This document shows positions 1-7,216 of a DNA stretch of 10,755 bases, in pieces (positions within the stretch are counted from its first letter, which is position 1; each line of letters begins with the position of its first letter). This DNA comes from JAUYQE01 sp035289745 (lineage in GTDB: Archaea > Nanobdellota > Nanobdellia > Woesearchaeales > GW2011-AR9), in assembly GCA_035289745.1 (NCBI GenBank), contig DATDWF010000102.1, forward strand, positions 1 through 10,755, given 5' to 3'. Position numbers and translations under genes: made by a program. The notes below the pieces were generated by a model, which saw only the letters and a list, made by a program, of their open reading frames with translations, made no database searches and was not told the origin of the DNA.

Positions 1-3000
1 AGAAAAGAACTCTTCTGCTCTAACTTGCTGTTCAGTAATAAAGCCCGCAGGAGGAGCTGGTGCAGCAGCAGCTGCAGCAGGTGCAGCAGTTGTAGCAGTT
101 GTAGCACCGCCACCACTACTCCCCAGAAAGACATCAGAAGCTGCGCAGGAGATTATTCTTGGCCCATAGTCAATAATCCCGCCATTATTCGCTACGGCAT
201 CAGTAATTTTCGAGCTGATATTTGCGCTATAAGGCCACTCTGTTGCATTTTGACCAGTGTCCGCATAGCCGTCACTACCTGTATCCGAGCCTTTATCACA
301 ATAATCGCTGTAGGCATTCCCCTGCGGGCCACTACTGGTTGTTGTGTTAAAAAAATTGGTTTCTGTAATCGGCGTTGTATTTGTATAAATATAGTTAAAA
401 GAATTACCAGAAAAATTATTATAGAAAAAGGAATTATTACTAGAAGTCTGATAATAAATGGCGGTTATTGCTCCACTGAAGGCATGCAAGTAGAGAGTAT
501 CTGCTGAACGCAGAGCAATTGCAGTAGCTAACCCTTTAAACGTATTATTCTTGACCACGGCATTGTGAGAACTTTTGAGCTCAATGCCCGTCCCCGTAGT
601 GCCGGTGAGCGTGTTATTGAAGAGGAAAGAATTATTACAAGAAATCTGTTCAATGAAGACCGTGTCTGAATTTGGATTGGAAAAGCGAGAATGATTGATT
701 GTTAAGGCTGGTGAGTCTTGGCAATACACCCCATTGTACGGTGAGGAAGTATCGCTACTGACATTGAGATTAATAAGGGTGATGTTTGACGAGCCAGAGA
801 GAAATACCCCATAATATCGATAATTCTTGAGTGTGCACCCAATGGTCGTAATATTTTTTACCCGGCTCATGGTGAACCCTTGCTCTGAAGAGGAGCTTTT
901 CAGAACAGTTTGATCGCAAGTAAGAACAATATTATTTGCATCAAAACTAACCGCAACAGCGCCAGTCGTTGAAAAGGTGCCCGGGCAAAAAGTGGTGCTA
1001 CTCGTCAGAGCATTCGCCCCAGATACCGGTACGGTACAGTTAAGCGTTAAACTAAGGTTTACATCCGTGTTGTTGTTTACGGTGAGGTTTACATAAGTGA
1101 AATTAATGCCACTCCCCGAAACAGAAGCGAATGATAAGGTAATATTGTGAGGAGTTTTATAGGTAATACCAGAACTATTTTTTTTAAGCTCTGTTAAGGT
1201 CAAGCGCCCTAAGCCATTGCTGCCCGTGGTTACAGAGTCTTCTAACGATTGGGTATCGTTAAAAAAGCCAGAGACATTGGCATTGGGCAATGGCAAGCTA
1301 CCATTGTATGTTGCATTGACCGTCACATACCACTTTAAGAATACCACCGCCGTTCCGCTTACAGTAATATTATCGAGCAGGATGGAGACGTTTATCAAAG
1401 AATTATTCGTGCCCCCATCATTCACCGCAAAGATGCTATGCACGGAATTGTTGGCAAAAGTACTATCCCAGACATTATTGTTGTTAGAACTATTGAAAAC
1501 CAGCCCCCGGCTATTGTTGATAATTTTAACATTCTTTATTTGAGAAGCATTGGAAAGCTCAAGATAGATACCATTGGTAAAGTTCCAGATTGTAGCTCCT
1601 ATAATAGTTATGTTATTGCGGCCACTCACATTGAAGCCAATACTACCGCCATTCCCCGTTATGGTAATGTTGGTACCATTAATCACTAGGTTATTAGCTC
1701 CAATGGTAAAAGCCAGACCCACACACGTAAAGTTATTCCCAAAATCAACATCCGCAAAAATGCTTGAGCCACAGGTTATTTCCGTTAGTGAAAGATTAAC
1801 TGCACCCCCTGTACTATTTGTTAAATCAAGGCTGGTCTGGTTGTGGGTATAATTATTCTTCTTGGCAAGAACGGTGCTGGGGGTAATGAAATAATTGATT
1901 TGATTGGTCTTATAAAACTCCGTCACTTCCAAACGGGCCCTGCCTCCACTATCTGTTGACTGGGCATCTTCAACGTCGCTCAACGAATTTAATGCCGTTA
2001 CTGTTGCATTGGGAATCGCCAGACTGTTTGGCGTTGTTACATTTGCAACGATATACCACTTTACATAAGCTTTTCCACCGGCATAGACGGAGAGTTTATT
2101 CTTGGTAACGGAACTATTAATAAAAGTGATATTACAGTCCTGCCCCAGCACTAAACTCAGGTCTAATGTATTATTTGCAAACGTGCTATCCCGAAAGATA
2201 TTGGTGCCGCAGCCGTTTGCTGAAGAGGAACTGATTAAAATGCCCGCGGTGCTGCTATTAGATATTTTTTCCAGGGTGAAGTTATTAAAGCTTGTCCGGT
2301 TGATAAACGAGTATGCAACACTGTTGTTAAATAATGCGTTTTTTTCAAATATGCTGCTGTTTCCACTCACCACAAATCCAGTTTGGCTGCCCGTGATGTT
2401 ATTCTCTGAAAAGAAATTGTTACCGGAAAAAATAATAACGGCTGTGGCATCAGGCGTAGTTATCCTGTTCTTTGAGACGTTATTATATGAACTCGCTGGA
2501 CTCTCGGCACCGGGAAGGCCGGGAATGCCCATTGAAAGGTAAATTCCCAGATTAGTTGAATTGGAAACGGTCAGGTTATTAAAAGAGATAGAGTTATTCT
2601 CGGATTGCCCGAAATACATGCCGTAACCAACGCCGCCAGAGAGACTAAAATCATTGTATGAACTATTAATCCCAAAAGTTCCACGTATAATCCGTAAGCC
2701 GTACATGTCGTTTGTGGCATTCGTGGACAGGGTGAAATCGTTGGCAAAGAGGAGTATGTCCGTCACGAGCATGCTCGACCCCGTGGCTCTAAAAACGGCC
2801 CCATAAGCATGATCCACTACTCCGGGAGGTGTAGTAAAGTTGTTTAATCCAATAGTGATATTCCCCGAATCAGCTATTTCAACTCCCGTCCCTGCCGTAA
2901 CATTATTCCACAGAAAAGAAATATTAGTAGAAGGAGTAGTGCCTGCAAAAGAAAGGCCGATCCCAGAGAGGCCCGTTATAAAAATTTCATTAAATGAAAA

Positions 3001-3963
3001 ATTGCTGTTCTGGTTATGCCTTAAATCCACTCCAGTACTACTGGAGCCATACGCCCTTATTTTGTTTGAAATGAACGTGTTATTGGCAGAGGAAGTGTCT
3101 GGATCCCCTGCCCATGTAATCCAGAAACCGATATCTGTCGATCCCGTCATGGTGATATTGTTAGAAAAAATAGTATTATTTACCGAAGGCTGAAAAACGA
3201 GGCCATATGAGGAATCCCCATTAATGGTAATCGTATTCAAGCTGATGTTATTTCTGGCAACAAACCCCATCAAAATTCCATACGTTGTTGATATATTTGC
3301 TGGCGTAATAGTGTTGTTAAAGAAAGTATGATTCGTGGACAGGCTGGAACCCCGAGAAACATAAATCCCCCTCGTGAAGTTCAATATCAGGAGATTTTTA
3401 ATGGTTACATTCTGAACACCCCCAGAGATATTAATCCCATATCCCGTGCCATTGCTGATGATAGCAAAACCGGTTCCATTGATGATAATATTGGAAGCCG
3501 TCACATTTAAGCAGGCGTTTATATCAGAATCCGTAGAAAAAGTAATATTCGCTGCAATGTTTAAATTGGCACTCACTGTTCCACAGGTTGTAGAAGTTGC
3601 TTCGGCGGTAATGCCAATGGTAGCCGGTGCAAGAGAACCGGATGATGATTTCGGTTGTTCTTCAGAAACAGCTGTTGTACTGCCCACTTGGGCAGCGGCT
3701 GGTTTGGCTGTATTTTCTTCAGAGATATTTGAATGAGGTGCAGTTACGGTTTCTGAATCCGTACTTGGTGAAACATTTTCAGTCGGTTCCGCACTAGGTT
3801 GAGGAATAGTAACTTCAATGGCACTTGCCACTTCTTCAACCGGCTGCACCCCCAGCACTGCTCCCGTAATCCCCCGAGTTTCCGAAAAAAAAGCTAATAA
3901 TCCTAATCCCAGCAGTACCAAGAATAAAGTTACAACTACCCAAACCCCTCTTTTTTCGTACAT
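1..3963 (-). CDS. Giant beta-helix cell-surface protein (C-terminus beyond window)
   Basis: I translated this frame line by line: it is open for 1321 codons from an ATG at 3963 to the left edge, so the C-terminus is missing. Residues 1-8 are short and charged (MYEKRGVW), followed by a hydrophobic segment at about 9-26 that is a signal peptide or N-terminal anchor. A Ser/Thr/Pro/Glu-rich stalk covers about 42-120. Three blocks rich in Asn and in N-I-T/N-N-T repeats follow, typical of right-handed parallel beta-helices of the NosD/PbH1 type. They begin at Cys-containing caps near C127, C731 and C975. Two Ig-like domains, each with a K-W-Y motif (635-637 and 877-879), separate them. The last helix ends with a GNAYSDYC-like element (about 1214-1222) resembling the GNYWSDY ending of NosD-type repeats, followed by an Ala/Thr/Pro-rich linker at about 1285-1305. 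The role is probably cell-surface adhesion or a surface-layer function on the outside of the cell; no catalytic motif is visible. A TATA box lies about 32 bases upstream. I am sure of the gene and fold class, not of the function. Confidence 0.9.
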   Translation of the reverse strand, partial: MYEKRGVWVVVTLFLVLLGLGLLAFFSETRGITGAVLGVQPVEEVASAIEVTIPQPSAEPTENVSPSTDSETVTAPHSNISEENTAKPAAAQVGSTTAVSEEQPKSSSGSLAPATIGITAEATSTTCGTVSANLNIAANITFSTDSDINACLNVTASNIIINGTGFAIISNGTGYGINISGGVQNVTIKNLLILNFTRGIYVSRGSSLSTNHTFFNNTITPANISTTYGILMGFVARNNISLNTITINGDSSYGLVFQPSVNNTIFSNNITMTGSTDIGFWITWAGDPDTSSANNTFISNKIRAYGSSSTGVDLRHNQNSNFSFNEIFITGLSGIGLSFAGTTPSTNISFLWNNVTAGTGVEIADSGNITIGLNNFTTPPGVVDHAYGAVFRATGSSMLVTDILLFANDFTLSTNATNDMYGLRIIRGTFGINSSYNDFSLSGGVGYGMYFGQSENNSISFNNLTVSNSTNLGIYLSMGIPGLPGAESPASSYNNVSKNRITTPDATAVIIFSGNNFFSENNITGSQTGFVVSGNSSIFEKNALFNNSVAYSFINRTSFNNFTLEKISNSSTAGILISSSSANGCGTNIFRDSTFANNTLDLSLVLGQDCNITFINSSVTKNKLSVYAGGKAYVKWYIVANVTTPNSLAIPNATVTALNSLSDVEDAQSTDSGGRARLEVTEFYKTNQINYFITPSTVLAKKNNYTHNQTSLDLTNSTGGAVNLSLTEITCGSSIFADVDFGNNFTCVGLAFTIGANNLVINGTNITITGNGGSIGFNVSGRNNITIIGATIWNFTNGIYLELSNASQIKNVKIINNSRGLVFNSSNNNNVWDSTFANNSVHSIFAVNDGGTNNSLINVSILLDNITVSGTAVVFLKWYVTVNATYNGSLPLPNANVSGFFNDTQSLEDSVTTGSNGLGRLTLTELKKNSSGITYKTPHNITLSFASVSGSGINFTYVNLTVNNNTDVNLSLTLNCTVPVSGANALTSSTTFCPGTFSTTGAVAVSFDANNIVLTCDQTVLKSSSSEQGFTMSRVKNITTIGCTLKNYRYYGVFLSGSSNITLINLNVSSDTSSPYNGVYCQDSPALTINHSRFSNPNSDTVFIEQISCNNSFLFNNTLTGTTGTGIELKSSHNAVVKNNTFKGLATAIALRSADTLYLHAFSGAITAIYYQTSSNNSFFYNNFSGNSFNYIYTNTTPITETNFFNTTTSSGPQGNAYSDYCDKGSDTGSDGYADTGQNATEWPYSANISSKITDAVANNGGIIDYGPRIISCAASDVFLGSSGGGATTATTAAPAAAAAAPAPPAGFITEQQVRAEEFFS
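49..117 (-). repeat. Trinucleotide tract coding Ala/Thr/Pro linker
   Basis: The plus strand shows a run of TGC/AGC/AGT-type triplets that on the minus strand reads as GCT, GCA and ACT/ACA codons. It gives an Ala- and Thr-rich stretch with a few Pro and Gly (residues about 1283-1305). The tract is in frame and lies between the last beta-helix and whatever domain follows outside the window, so it probably acts as a flexible linker. Triplet tracts of this kind can vary in length between strains. Confidence 0.7.
1063..1368 (-). repeat. Ig-like spacer domain, copy 2 of surface protein
   Basis: This encodes residues about 866-967. It has K-W-Y at 877-879, L-P-N-A-N-V, a Thr-Gly-Ser-Asn-Gly turn, G-R-L-T-L-T-E-L and a closing V-N-L-S-L-T. 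These landmarks match copy 1 in order and spacing. As in copy 1, it is followed directly by a Cys-containing cap and a new beta-helix block, so the repeating unit is spacer plus helix. Confidence 0.7.
1798..2091 (-). repeat. Ig-like spacer domain, copy 1 of surface protein
   Basis: This encodes residues about 625-722 of the surface protein. It carries K-W-Y at 635-637, then a P-N-A-T-V segment, an Asp/Ser/Gly turn and an R-L-E-V-T-E strand, and ends in V-N-L-S-L-T. The same order of landmarks recurs 242 residues later in copy 2. The pattern resembles Ig-like or carboxypeptidase-regulatory-like domains that carry 'PNA.V' and 'G.GRL.LTE' signatures. The similarity is at the protein level only; the DNA of the copies is well diverged. 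Confidence 0.7.
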
Positions 3964-3989
3964 ATATAAAGTAAAAGAAAGTTAAGAAG

Positions 3990-4003
3990 TATATAAATAT
4001 TTA
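3990..4003 (-). promoter_or_regulatory. TATA box of surface-protein gene
   Basis: On the minus strand the sequence reads taaatatttatata, centred about 33 bases before the ATG at 3963. It lies in the 46-base gap after the small membrane-protein gene, so the surface gene can be transcribed on its own. With a start site about 25 bases downstream of the TATA box, the leader would be only a few bases long. Confidence 0.6.
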
Positions 4004-4009
4004 TCTTGC

Positions 4010-4210
4010 TTACCGCATCATCCCTTCTTTCAGCTTCAGCAGCGATTCAGAAAGCTGCACCGTTAAGGCACTGAGCTGCTTGGTCTTCTGCAGCTGTTTT
4101 ACGAGAATGCCAATAACCACCACTGCTTCAATGAGCAGTAAAAAAATAATGACTCCAAAAACTAACAGCAGTTCAATAAGCGGTACATCTACCCCGAAGA
4201 CTAACACCAT
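4010..4210 (-). CDS. Small single-pass membrane protein with coiled-coil tail
   Basis: This 66-residue protein has a hydrophobic helix at about residues 10-38 (rich in Leu, Ile, Val and Phe) followed by a Lys/Gln/Leu-rich amphipathic tail at about 39-63 with a heptad-like spacing of Leu residues, suggesting a coiled coil. I do not recognise a named family. Tiny membrane proteins of this design are common in DPANN genomes, but their role is unknown. It lies 46 bases upstream of the surface-protein gene on the same strand and has its own TATA box about 34 bases before the ATG, as does the surface gene. It could assist membrane anchoring or oligomerisation of a neighbour, but that is a guess. 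The regular composition and promoter support a real gene. Confidence 0.75.
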   Translation of the reverse strand: MVLVFGVDVPLIELLLVFGVIIFLLLIEAVVVIGILVKQLQKTKQLSALTVQLSESLLKLKEGMMR

Positions 4211-4237
4211 CTTTTTTCAAAAGAGATAAAGATTCTT

Positions 4238-4249
4238 ATTATTTATATG
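4238..4249 (-). promoter_or_regulatory. TATA box of small membrane-protein gene
   Basis: The minus strand reads catataaataat, centred about 34 bases before the ATG at 4210. No Shine-Dalgarno sequence is seen between it and the start codon, so a very short leader is likely. Confidence 0.55.
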
Positions 4250-4323
4250 CTTTTCTTTTTATTTCAAAGTAGTTCTCTCTTTCTTCTCATCTCACAGCAG
4301 TCCCCCCTTCCTGAATCAGAAGC

Positions 4324-4334
4324 TTTTTATATTT
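4324..4334 (+). promoter_or_regulatory. TATA box of six-helix membrane-protein gene
   Basis: The plus strand reads tttttatattt, centred about 26 bases before the ATG at 4354. This is the spacing expected of a leaderless archaeal transcript. It faces away from the promoter at 4238-4249, so the 143-base interval 4211-4353 is a divergent promoter region. Confidence 0.6.
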
Positions 4335-4353
4335 CTTTCTTTTATAGTTTTTC

Positions 4354-5235
4354 ATGCGCCACGCCTGGAAGAAGTACCTCCATGCATTCTCCAACCTGCC
4401 ACTGTTAGGAAAAACATTTCTCATTGACACCGCTGCTGTTGCGCTGCTCTTCGCATTTTTTTCTGCTTTCAGCACCTATCTCCGGGAAAAAGCTGCTCCT
4501 TTGGCCGCAGCACAAACTGCCCTTGCAACACAAGATCCTCAAGCCCTCTTGCCATTTCTGACCGATATCAAGCAGTTTTTGCTGGTTTTTATCATTGGAG
4601 GGGTTCTGCTCCTGCTCATCACTTTGGTTATTGTTTCGTTTTCCAGAGCGTACCTCTGGAGCATCCTGGCCAAAAAACGCCTGCAAAAAAAGCTGCCTTG
4701 GCGCTGGGTAGGATTATCTCTTGCACTCGTCATTCCGTCGCTTCTTATCGGAGCGCTCCTGCTGCTCTTGGATATCGCCGGAGCACGGCTCTTCCGCAGC
4801 TTGCTCAGCCTGAACGCTTCCTGGTCTGTGGCCAATCAGCAGACCGTGAGTGTCATAGAATCTTTCCTCAACAGCGGATTGAATTTCCTGCTGCTCCTTC
4901 TTTTCTTGGCATTCCTCTTCTCTGCGGCTCTCACGTTTGTACAAAAAGAACGAGCCTGGGCTAGCATTGGCGAGGCTTTTTCCCTGCTGAAAAAGAACCT
5001 GCGGCGACTGCCCATTTTCCTGCTCTTTTCTTTAGGAACCGCACTGCTCTTGTCGCTCCCTTCTCGGCTATTCATCAATGCGCAATACCTCTATCCGACA
5101 GCCTGGATGATCGCAACGGCAGTTGTTTCCCTGCTCTACCTCTCCTGGCTGCGGCTGTATTTCCTGGAGCTTTTTCACCATGAACCAACCAGTCAATCTC
5201 ACGCCGTTCATCCAGAACGGCCGGCTACCCCTTAA
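4354..5235 (+). CDS. Six-helix integral membrane protein, unknown function
   Basis: The 293-residue product has about six hydrophobic segments, at roughly 21-42, 74-96, 118-140, 172-195, 219-237 and 245-270. Positively charged loops lie between them, for example the Lys/Arg cluster at about 106-117 and the Lys-Lys-Asn-Leu-Arg-Arg stretch near 213-218. There is no obvious catalytic or transport motif, and I cannot assign a family; its layout is reminiscent of poorly characterised archaeal and bacterial multi-pass DUF proteins. The last 56 bases overlap the start of the DUF167 gene in another frame, so the two genes are probably co-transcribed. The final 25 or so residues are hydrophilic and lie in this overlap. 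The ATG at 4354 is favoured because a TATA box sits 26 bases upstream. Confidence 0.85.
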   Translation: MRHAWKKYLHAFSNLPLLGKTFLIDTAAVALLFAFFSAFSTYLREKAAPLAAAQTALATQDPQALLPFLTDIKQFLLVFIIGGVLLLLITLVIVSFSRAYLWSILAKKRLQKKLPWRWVGLSLALVIPSLLIGALLLLLDIAGARLFRSLLSLNASWSVANQQTVSVIESFLNSGLNFLLLLLFLAFLFSAALTFVQKERAWASIGEAFSLLKKNLRRLPIFLLFSLGTALLLSLPSRLFINAQYLYPTAWMIATAVVSLLYLSWLRLYFLELFHHEPTSQSHAVHPERPATP

Positions 5236-5425
5236 AATCGTTCCGAACGCCAAGAAAACCCTTCTCAAGGAAGAAAACGGAACGCTGAAGCTCTATCTTC
5301 ATGCACCACCGGAAAAAGATAAAGCCAATAAAGAGTTGATGGCTTTTTTCAAGAAGGAGTATGGGCTGGCAGTGCAGATTGTCAGCGGGATGAAGAGCAG
5401 GGAGAAAGTGGTAGAAATACACTGA
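5180..5425 (+). CDS. DUF167 / YggU (UPF0235) family protein
   Basis: With the ATG at 5180 the product is 81 residues, the usual length for this family of small alpha/beta proteins. The recognisable core is a strand L-K-I-V-P-N-A-K-K-T (about 17-27), then Y-L-H-A-P-P-E-K-D-K-A-N-K-E-L (about 39-53) and the C-terminal S-G-M-K-S-R-E-K-V-V (about 69-78). These match the family's P-N-A, A-P-P-E-G-K-A-N and S-G-x-x-S-R-x-K signatures. The biochemical function of DUF167 proteins is not established. An in-frame start upstream at 5123 would add 19 residues unlike the family. The ATG at 5180 is preferred because a ggag at 5166-5169 lies 10 bases ahead of it and the family N-terminus begins here. The gene starts inside the end of the membrane-protein gene, which suggests coupled translation. 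Confidence 0.9.
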   Translation: MNQPVNLTPFIQNGRLPLKIVPNAKKTLLKEENGTLKLYLHAPPEKDKANKELMAFFKKEYGLAVQIVSGMKSREKVVEIH

Positions 5426-5462
5426 AATATTGGATGAGAATATAGAGATTCAACGCCAAGAA

Positions 5463-5472
5463 TGTATTTAAG
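5463..5472 (+). promoter_or_regulatory. TATA box of tandem ThyX-like gene
   Basis: The sequence tgtatttaag is centred about 28 bases before the ATG at 5496, in the 70-base gap after the DUF167 gene. The spacing again fits a leaderless transcript and supports the ATG at 5496 over an in-frame TTG at 5484. Confidence 0.5.
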
Positions 5473-5495
5473 CGTTCTTCTTTTTGTTGCATCCC

Positions 5496-7166
5496 ATGCC
5501 ACGGTATCAAGATTTTGGAGCTGTCCCCGAAGAGCTGAAAAAAAATCTGGAGCGCTATTTTACGAACGTAGGGGGAAGAACTTTTGTCATCAGAGGGCTT
5601 CCCTCGGAGTTAACGGGTGGAGCCTTAGCTCGCTATTCTCGGGCCAGGACTGGCATCCAGCTCACCCTCATTAACGAGTTTCTTGATGAACATGGCGAGC
5701 CCTCGCAGCAGAAAGGCTCGGCTTTGATGGATCGTGTTTTAAATGCGTTCGGTGATGATTCCGTTGGTGAATTAGAAGGAGTACATGTCGGTCTGGAAGA
5801 TATCAGCCAGCTTCTCACTAAAGAGATCGAAGACCGCCGCATTGGGGGTTCGCCGATTGAACAATCGACTCGATACGTCGTCTATGACCAAAAAGACCGG
5901 CAGGGGCGGTGGCGGTATGCGCGCCCTCAGGAGATCATGGAGTCAGGCTTTGGAGAACGCTATCAAGAAATCAATGATAAAGCTTTTGTGGTATATGCCC
6001 AAGGCGTCGAGCTCCTCCAGGACTATTTTAAAAAAGAATTCCCCCGCGCACAATTTCAGATTGATGGTGAGCGCCGCAGCCAAAAAGTAAAGCTATTTGA
6101 AACCGAATTGGAAACAGACGACGAAAGAAAAGCTTTTGCTATTGCGTATAATTTTACAATCCGCTGTGCGGCTCTGGATGTGGGGCGATGTGTCTTGCCT
6201 TCCTCGACGTTAACGCATCTGGGATTGGCAGGAAATGGGCGATTTTATACCAACTTGCTGACTCACTTAAAGAGTAGCCCACTCGCTGAAGCCCGGGAAC
6301 GAGCTGCGGAATTGGAAGCGGAATTGCAGAAGGTCATTCCCACATTTATCAAACGAAATAAAGCTGATGCCAAAAGAGCAGATATTGACCGTAGGATGAC
6401 GACGCTTGCTGCTGACCTCTTCGGCGGGATGGTTCCGACGGATGCTCCCGTCACGCTTGTTCCTCGAGCCGAGTATCTCGATGAAGTTACGGCCTCTTGC
6501 TTATTTCCCTATACGCCTATTTCATTACCAAAAATTTTTGAGGCTCTGCATACCCTCCCTGCAGAAAAAAAAATGGAAATTGTTGAAACCTATCGTGGGT
6601 CTCGTGAAAGCCGGCGTGATCGCACGGGTCGGGGTTTGGAAGCGGGGTATCCATTCACTTTTGATTTGGTTGGCGGGTTTGCCGAATATCGTGACTTAGA
6701 GCGCCATAGAATGCTCACGCAGCAGCGGCAGCGCCTGACGACTGACCTCGGTTTCATTCTGCCTCCGGAAATGGAAGCGGTTGGTTTAGGGAATGCTGTT
6801 CAAGAAGTTGAAAGCCTGATGAGCTCGTTAAACAGTGATCTGCGGCGGACCGGCTTGGAACAGGCTGCGCAATATGCAACACTCTTTAATCATCGCCTTC
6901 GTTTTTTACTGGGCATGAACCTTCGGGAACTACAGCATCTTGCAGAGTTACGAACGCAGCCCAGCGGCCATTTTAGCTATCGAGGCATGGTTATGGAGAT
7001 GGTCCGGCGTGTACAGGAACGTAATCCTTGGACAAAAGAACTTTTAAGCTTTGTTGATTTCTCTGATCCGGGGAATAAGATTTCCCGGGCTCGGGAGCAG
7101 GCTCGCATTGCCGGCAAAAATAGTGCAAAAGGCGTTACCGATGATTTTGACCTGACTGAGAAATAA
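5496..7166 (+). CDS. thyX: Tandem ThyX-like (FAD-dependent thymidylate synthase family) protein
   Basis: The 556-residue protein is about 2.5 times the usual ThyX length (200-250) and contains two ThyX-like halves. In the first half (about 40-290) I see G-D-D-S-V-G-E-L at 86-93 where ThyX has a G-H-x-S-x-x-E-H type motif, E122-x-S124-x-R126-Y127 matching the substrate-binding E-L-S-G-R-Y, V-G-R231-x-V-L-P, and N247-G-R249. In place of the RHR triad it reads D-R-R-I-G. In the second half (about 332-515) the RHR triad is present at 403-405, with N475-L-R477 and E-L-R486, but the E-x-S-x-R-Y positions are replaced by R and T. ThyX makes dTMP from dUMP using methylenetetrahydrofolate and FAD, with active sites formed between subunits of a tetramer. 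The two halves could therefore form one composite site. The gene is followed 50 bases later by thymidylate kinase, which fits a role in dTMP supply. Membership of the family is well supported; catalytic activity is not proven by sequence. The symbol is by homology only. Confidence 0.85.
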   Translation: MPRYQDFGAVPEELKKNLERYFTNVGGRTFVIRGLPSELTGGALARYSRARTGIQLTLINEFLDEHGEPSQQKGSALMDRVLNAFGDDSVGELEGVHVGLEDISQLLTKEIEDRRIGGSPIEQSTRYVVYDQKDRQGRWRYARPQEIMESGFGERYQEINDKAFVVYAQGVELLQDYFKKEFPRAQFQIDGERRSQKVKLFETELETDDERKAFAIAYNFTIRCAALDVGRCVLPSSTLTHLGLAGNGRFYTNLLTHLKSSPLAEARERAAELEAELQKVIPTFIKRNKADAKRADIDRRMTTLAADLFGGMVPTDAPVTLVPRAEYLDEVTASCLFPYTPISLPKIFEALHTLPAEKKMEIVETYRGSRESRRDRTGRGLEAGYPFTFDLVGGFAEYRDLERHRMLTQQRQRLTTDLGFILPPEMEAVGLGNAVQEVESLMSSLNSDLRRTGLEQAAQYATLFNHRLRFLLGMNLRELQHLAELRTQPSGHFSYRGMVMEMVRRVQERNPWTKELLSFVDFSDPGNKISRAREQARIAGKNSAKGVTDDFDLTEK

Positions 7167-7187
7167 AGAGAGAAAGCGTAAACAGAT

Positions 7188-7197
7188 AGGAATAAAC
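7188..7197 (+). promoter_or_regulatory. Weak TATA-like box before tmk
   Basis: The sequence aggaataaac is centred about 25 bases before the ATG at 7217, at the same position as the TATA boxes of neighbouring genes but a poorer match. The kinase gene may instead, or also, be read through from the ThyX-like gene that ends at 7166. Confidence 0.25.
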
Positions 7198-7216
7198 GAG
7201 AGAGTTGATTTCGAAT

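Noticed and set aside
25..3736. Several plus-strand open frames of 60-160 codons across 25-3736
   Set aside because: They are shadows of the long minus-strand surface-protein frame. They are rich in improbable Cys/Ser or Leu/Val runs, overlap each other in different frames and lack promoters.
5123..5179. Upstream start for the DUF167 gene
   Set aside because: It would add 19 residues with a Cys/Ser-rich sequence not found in the family; the ATG at 5180 has a ggag 10 bases ahead and begins the family-like region.
5484..5495. TTG start of the ThyX-like gene
   Set aside because: It adds only MLHP, and the TATA box spacing fits the ATG at 5496.
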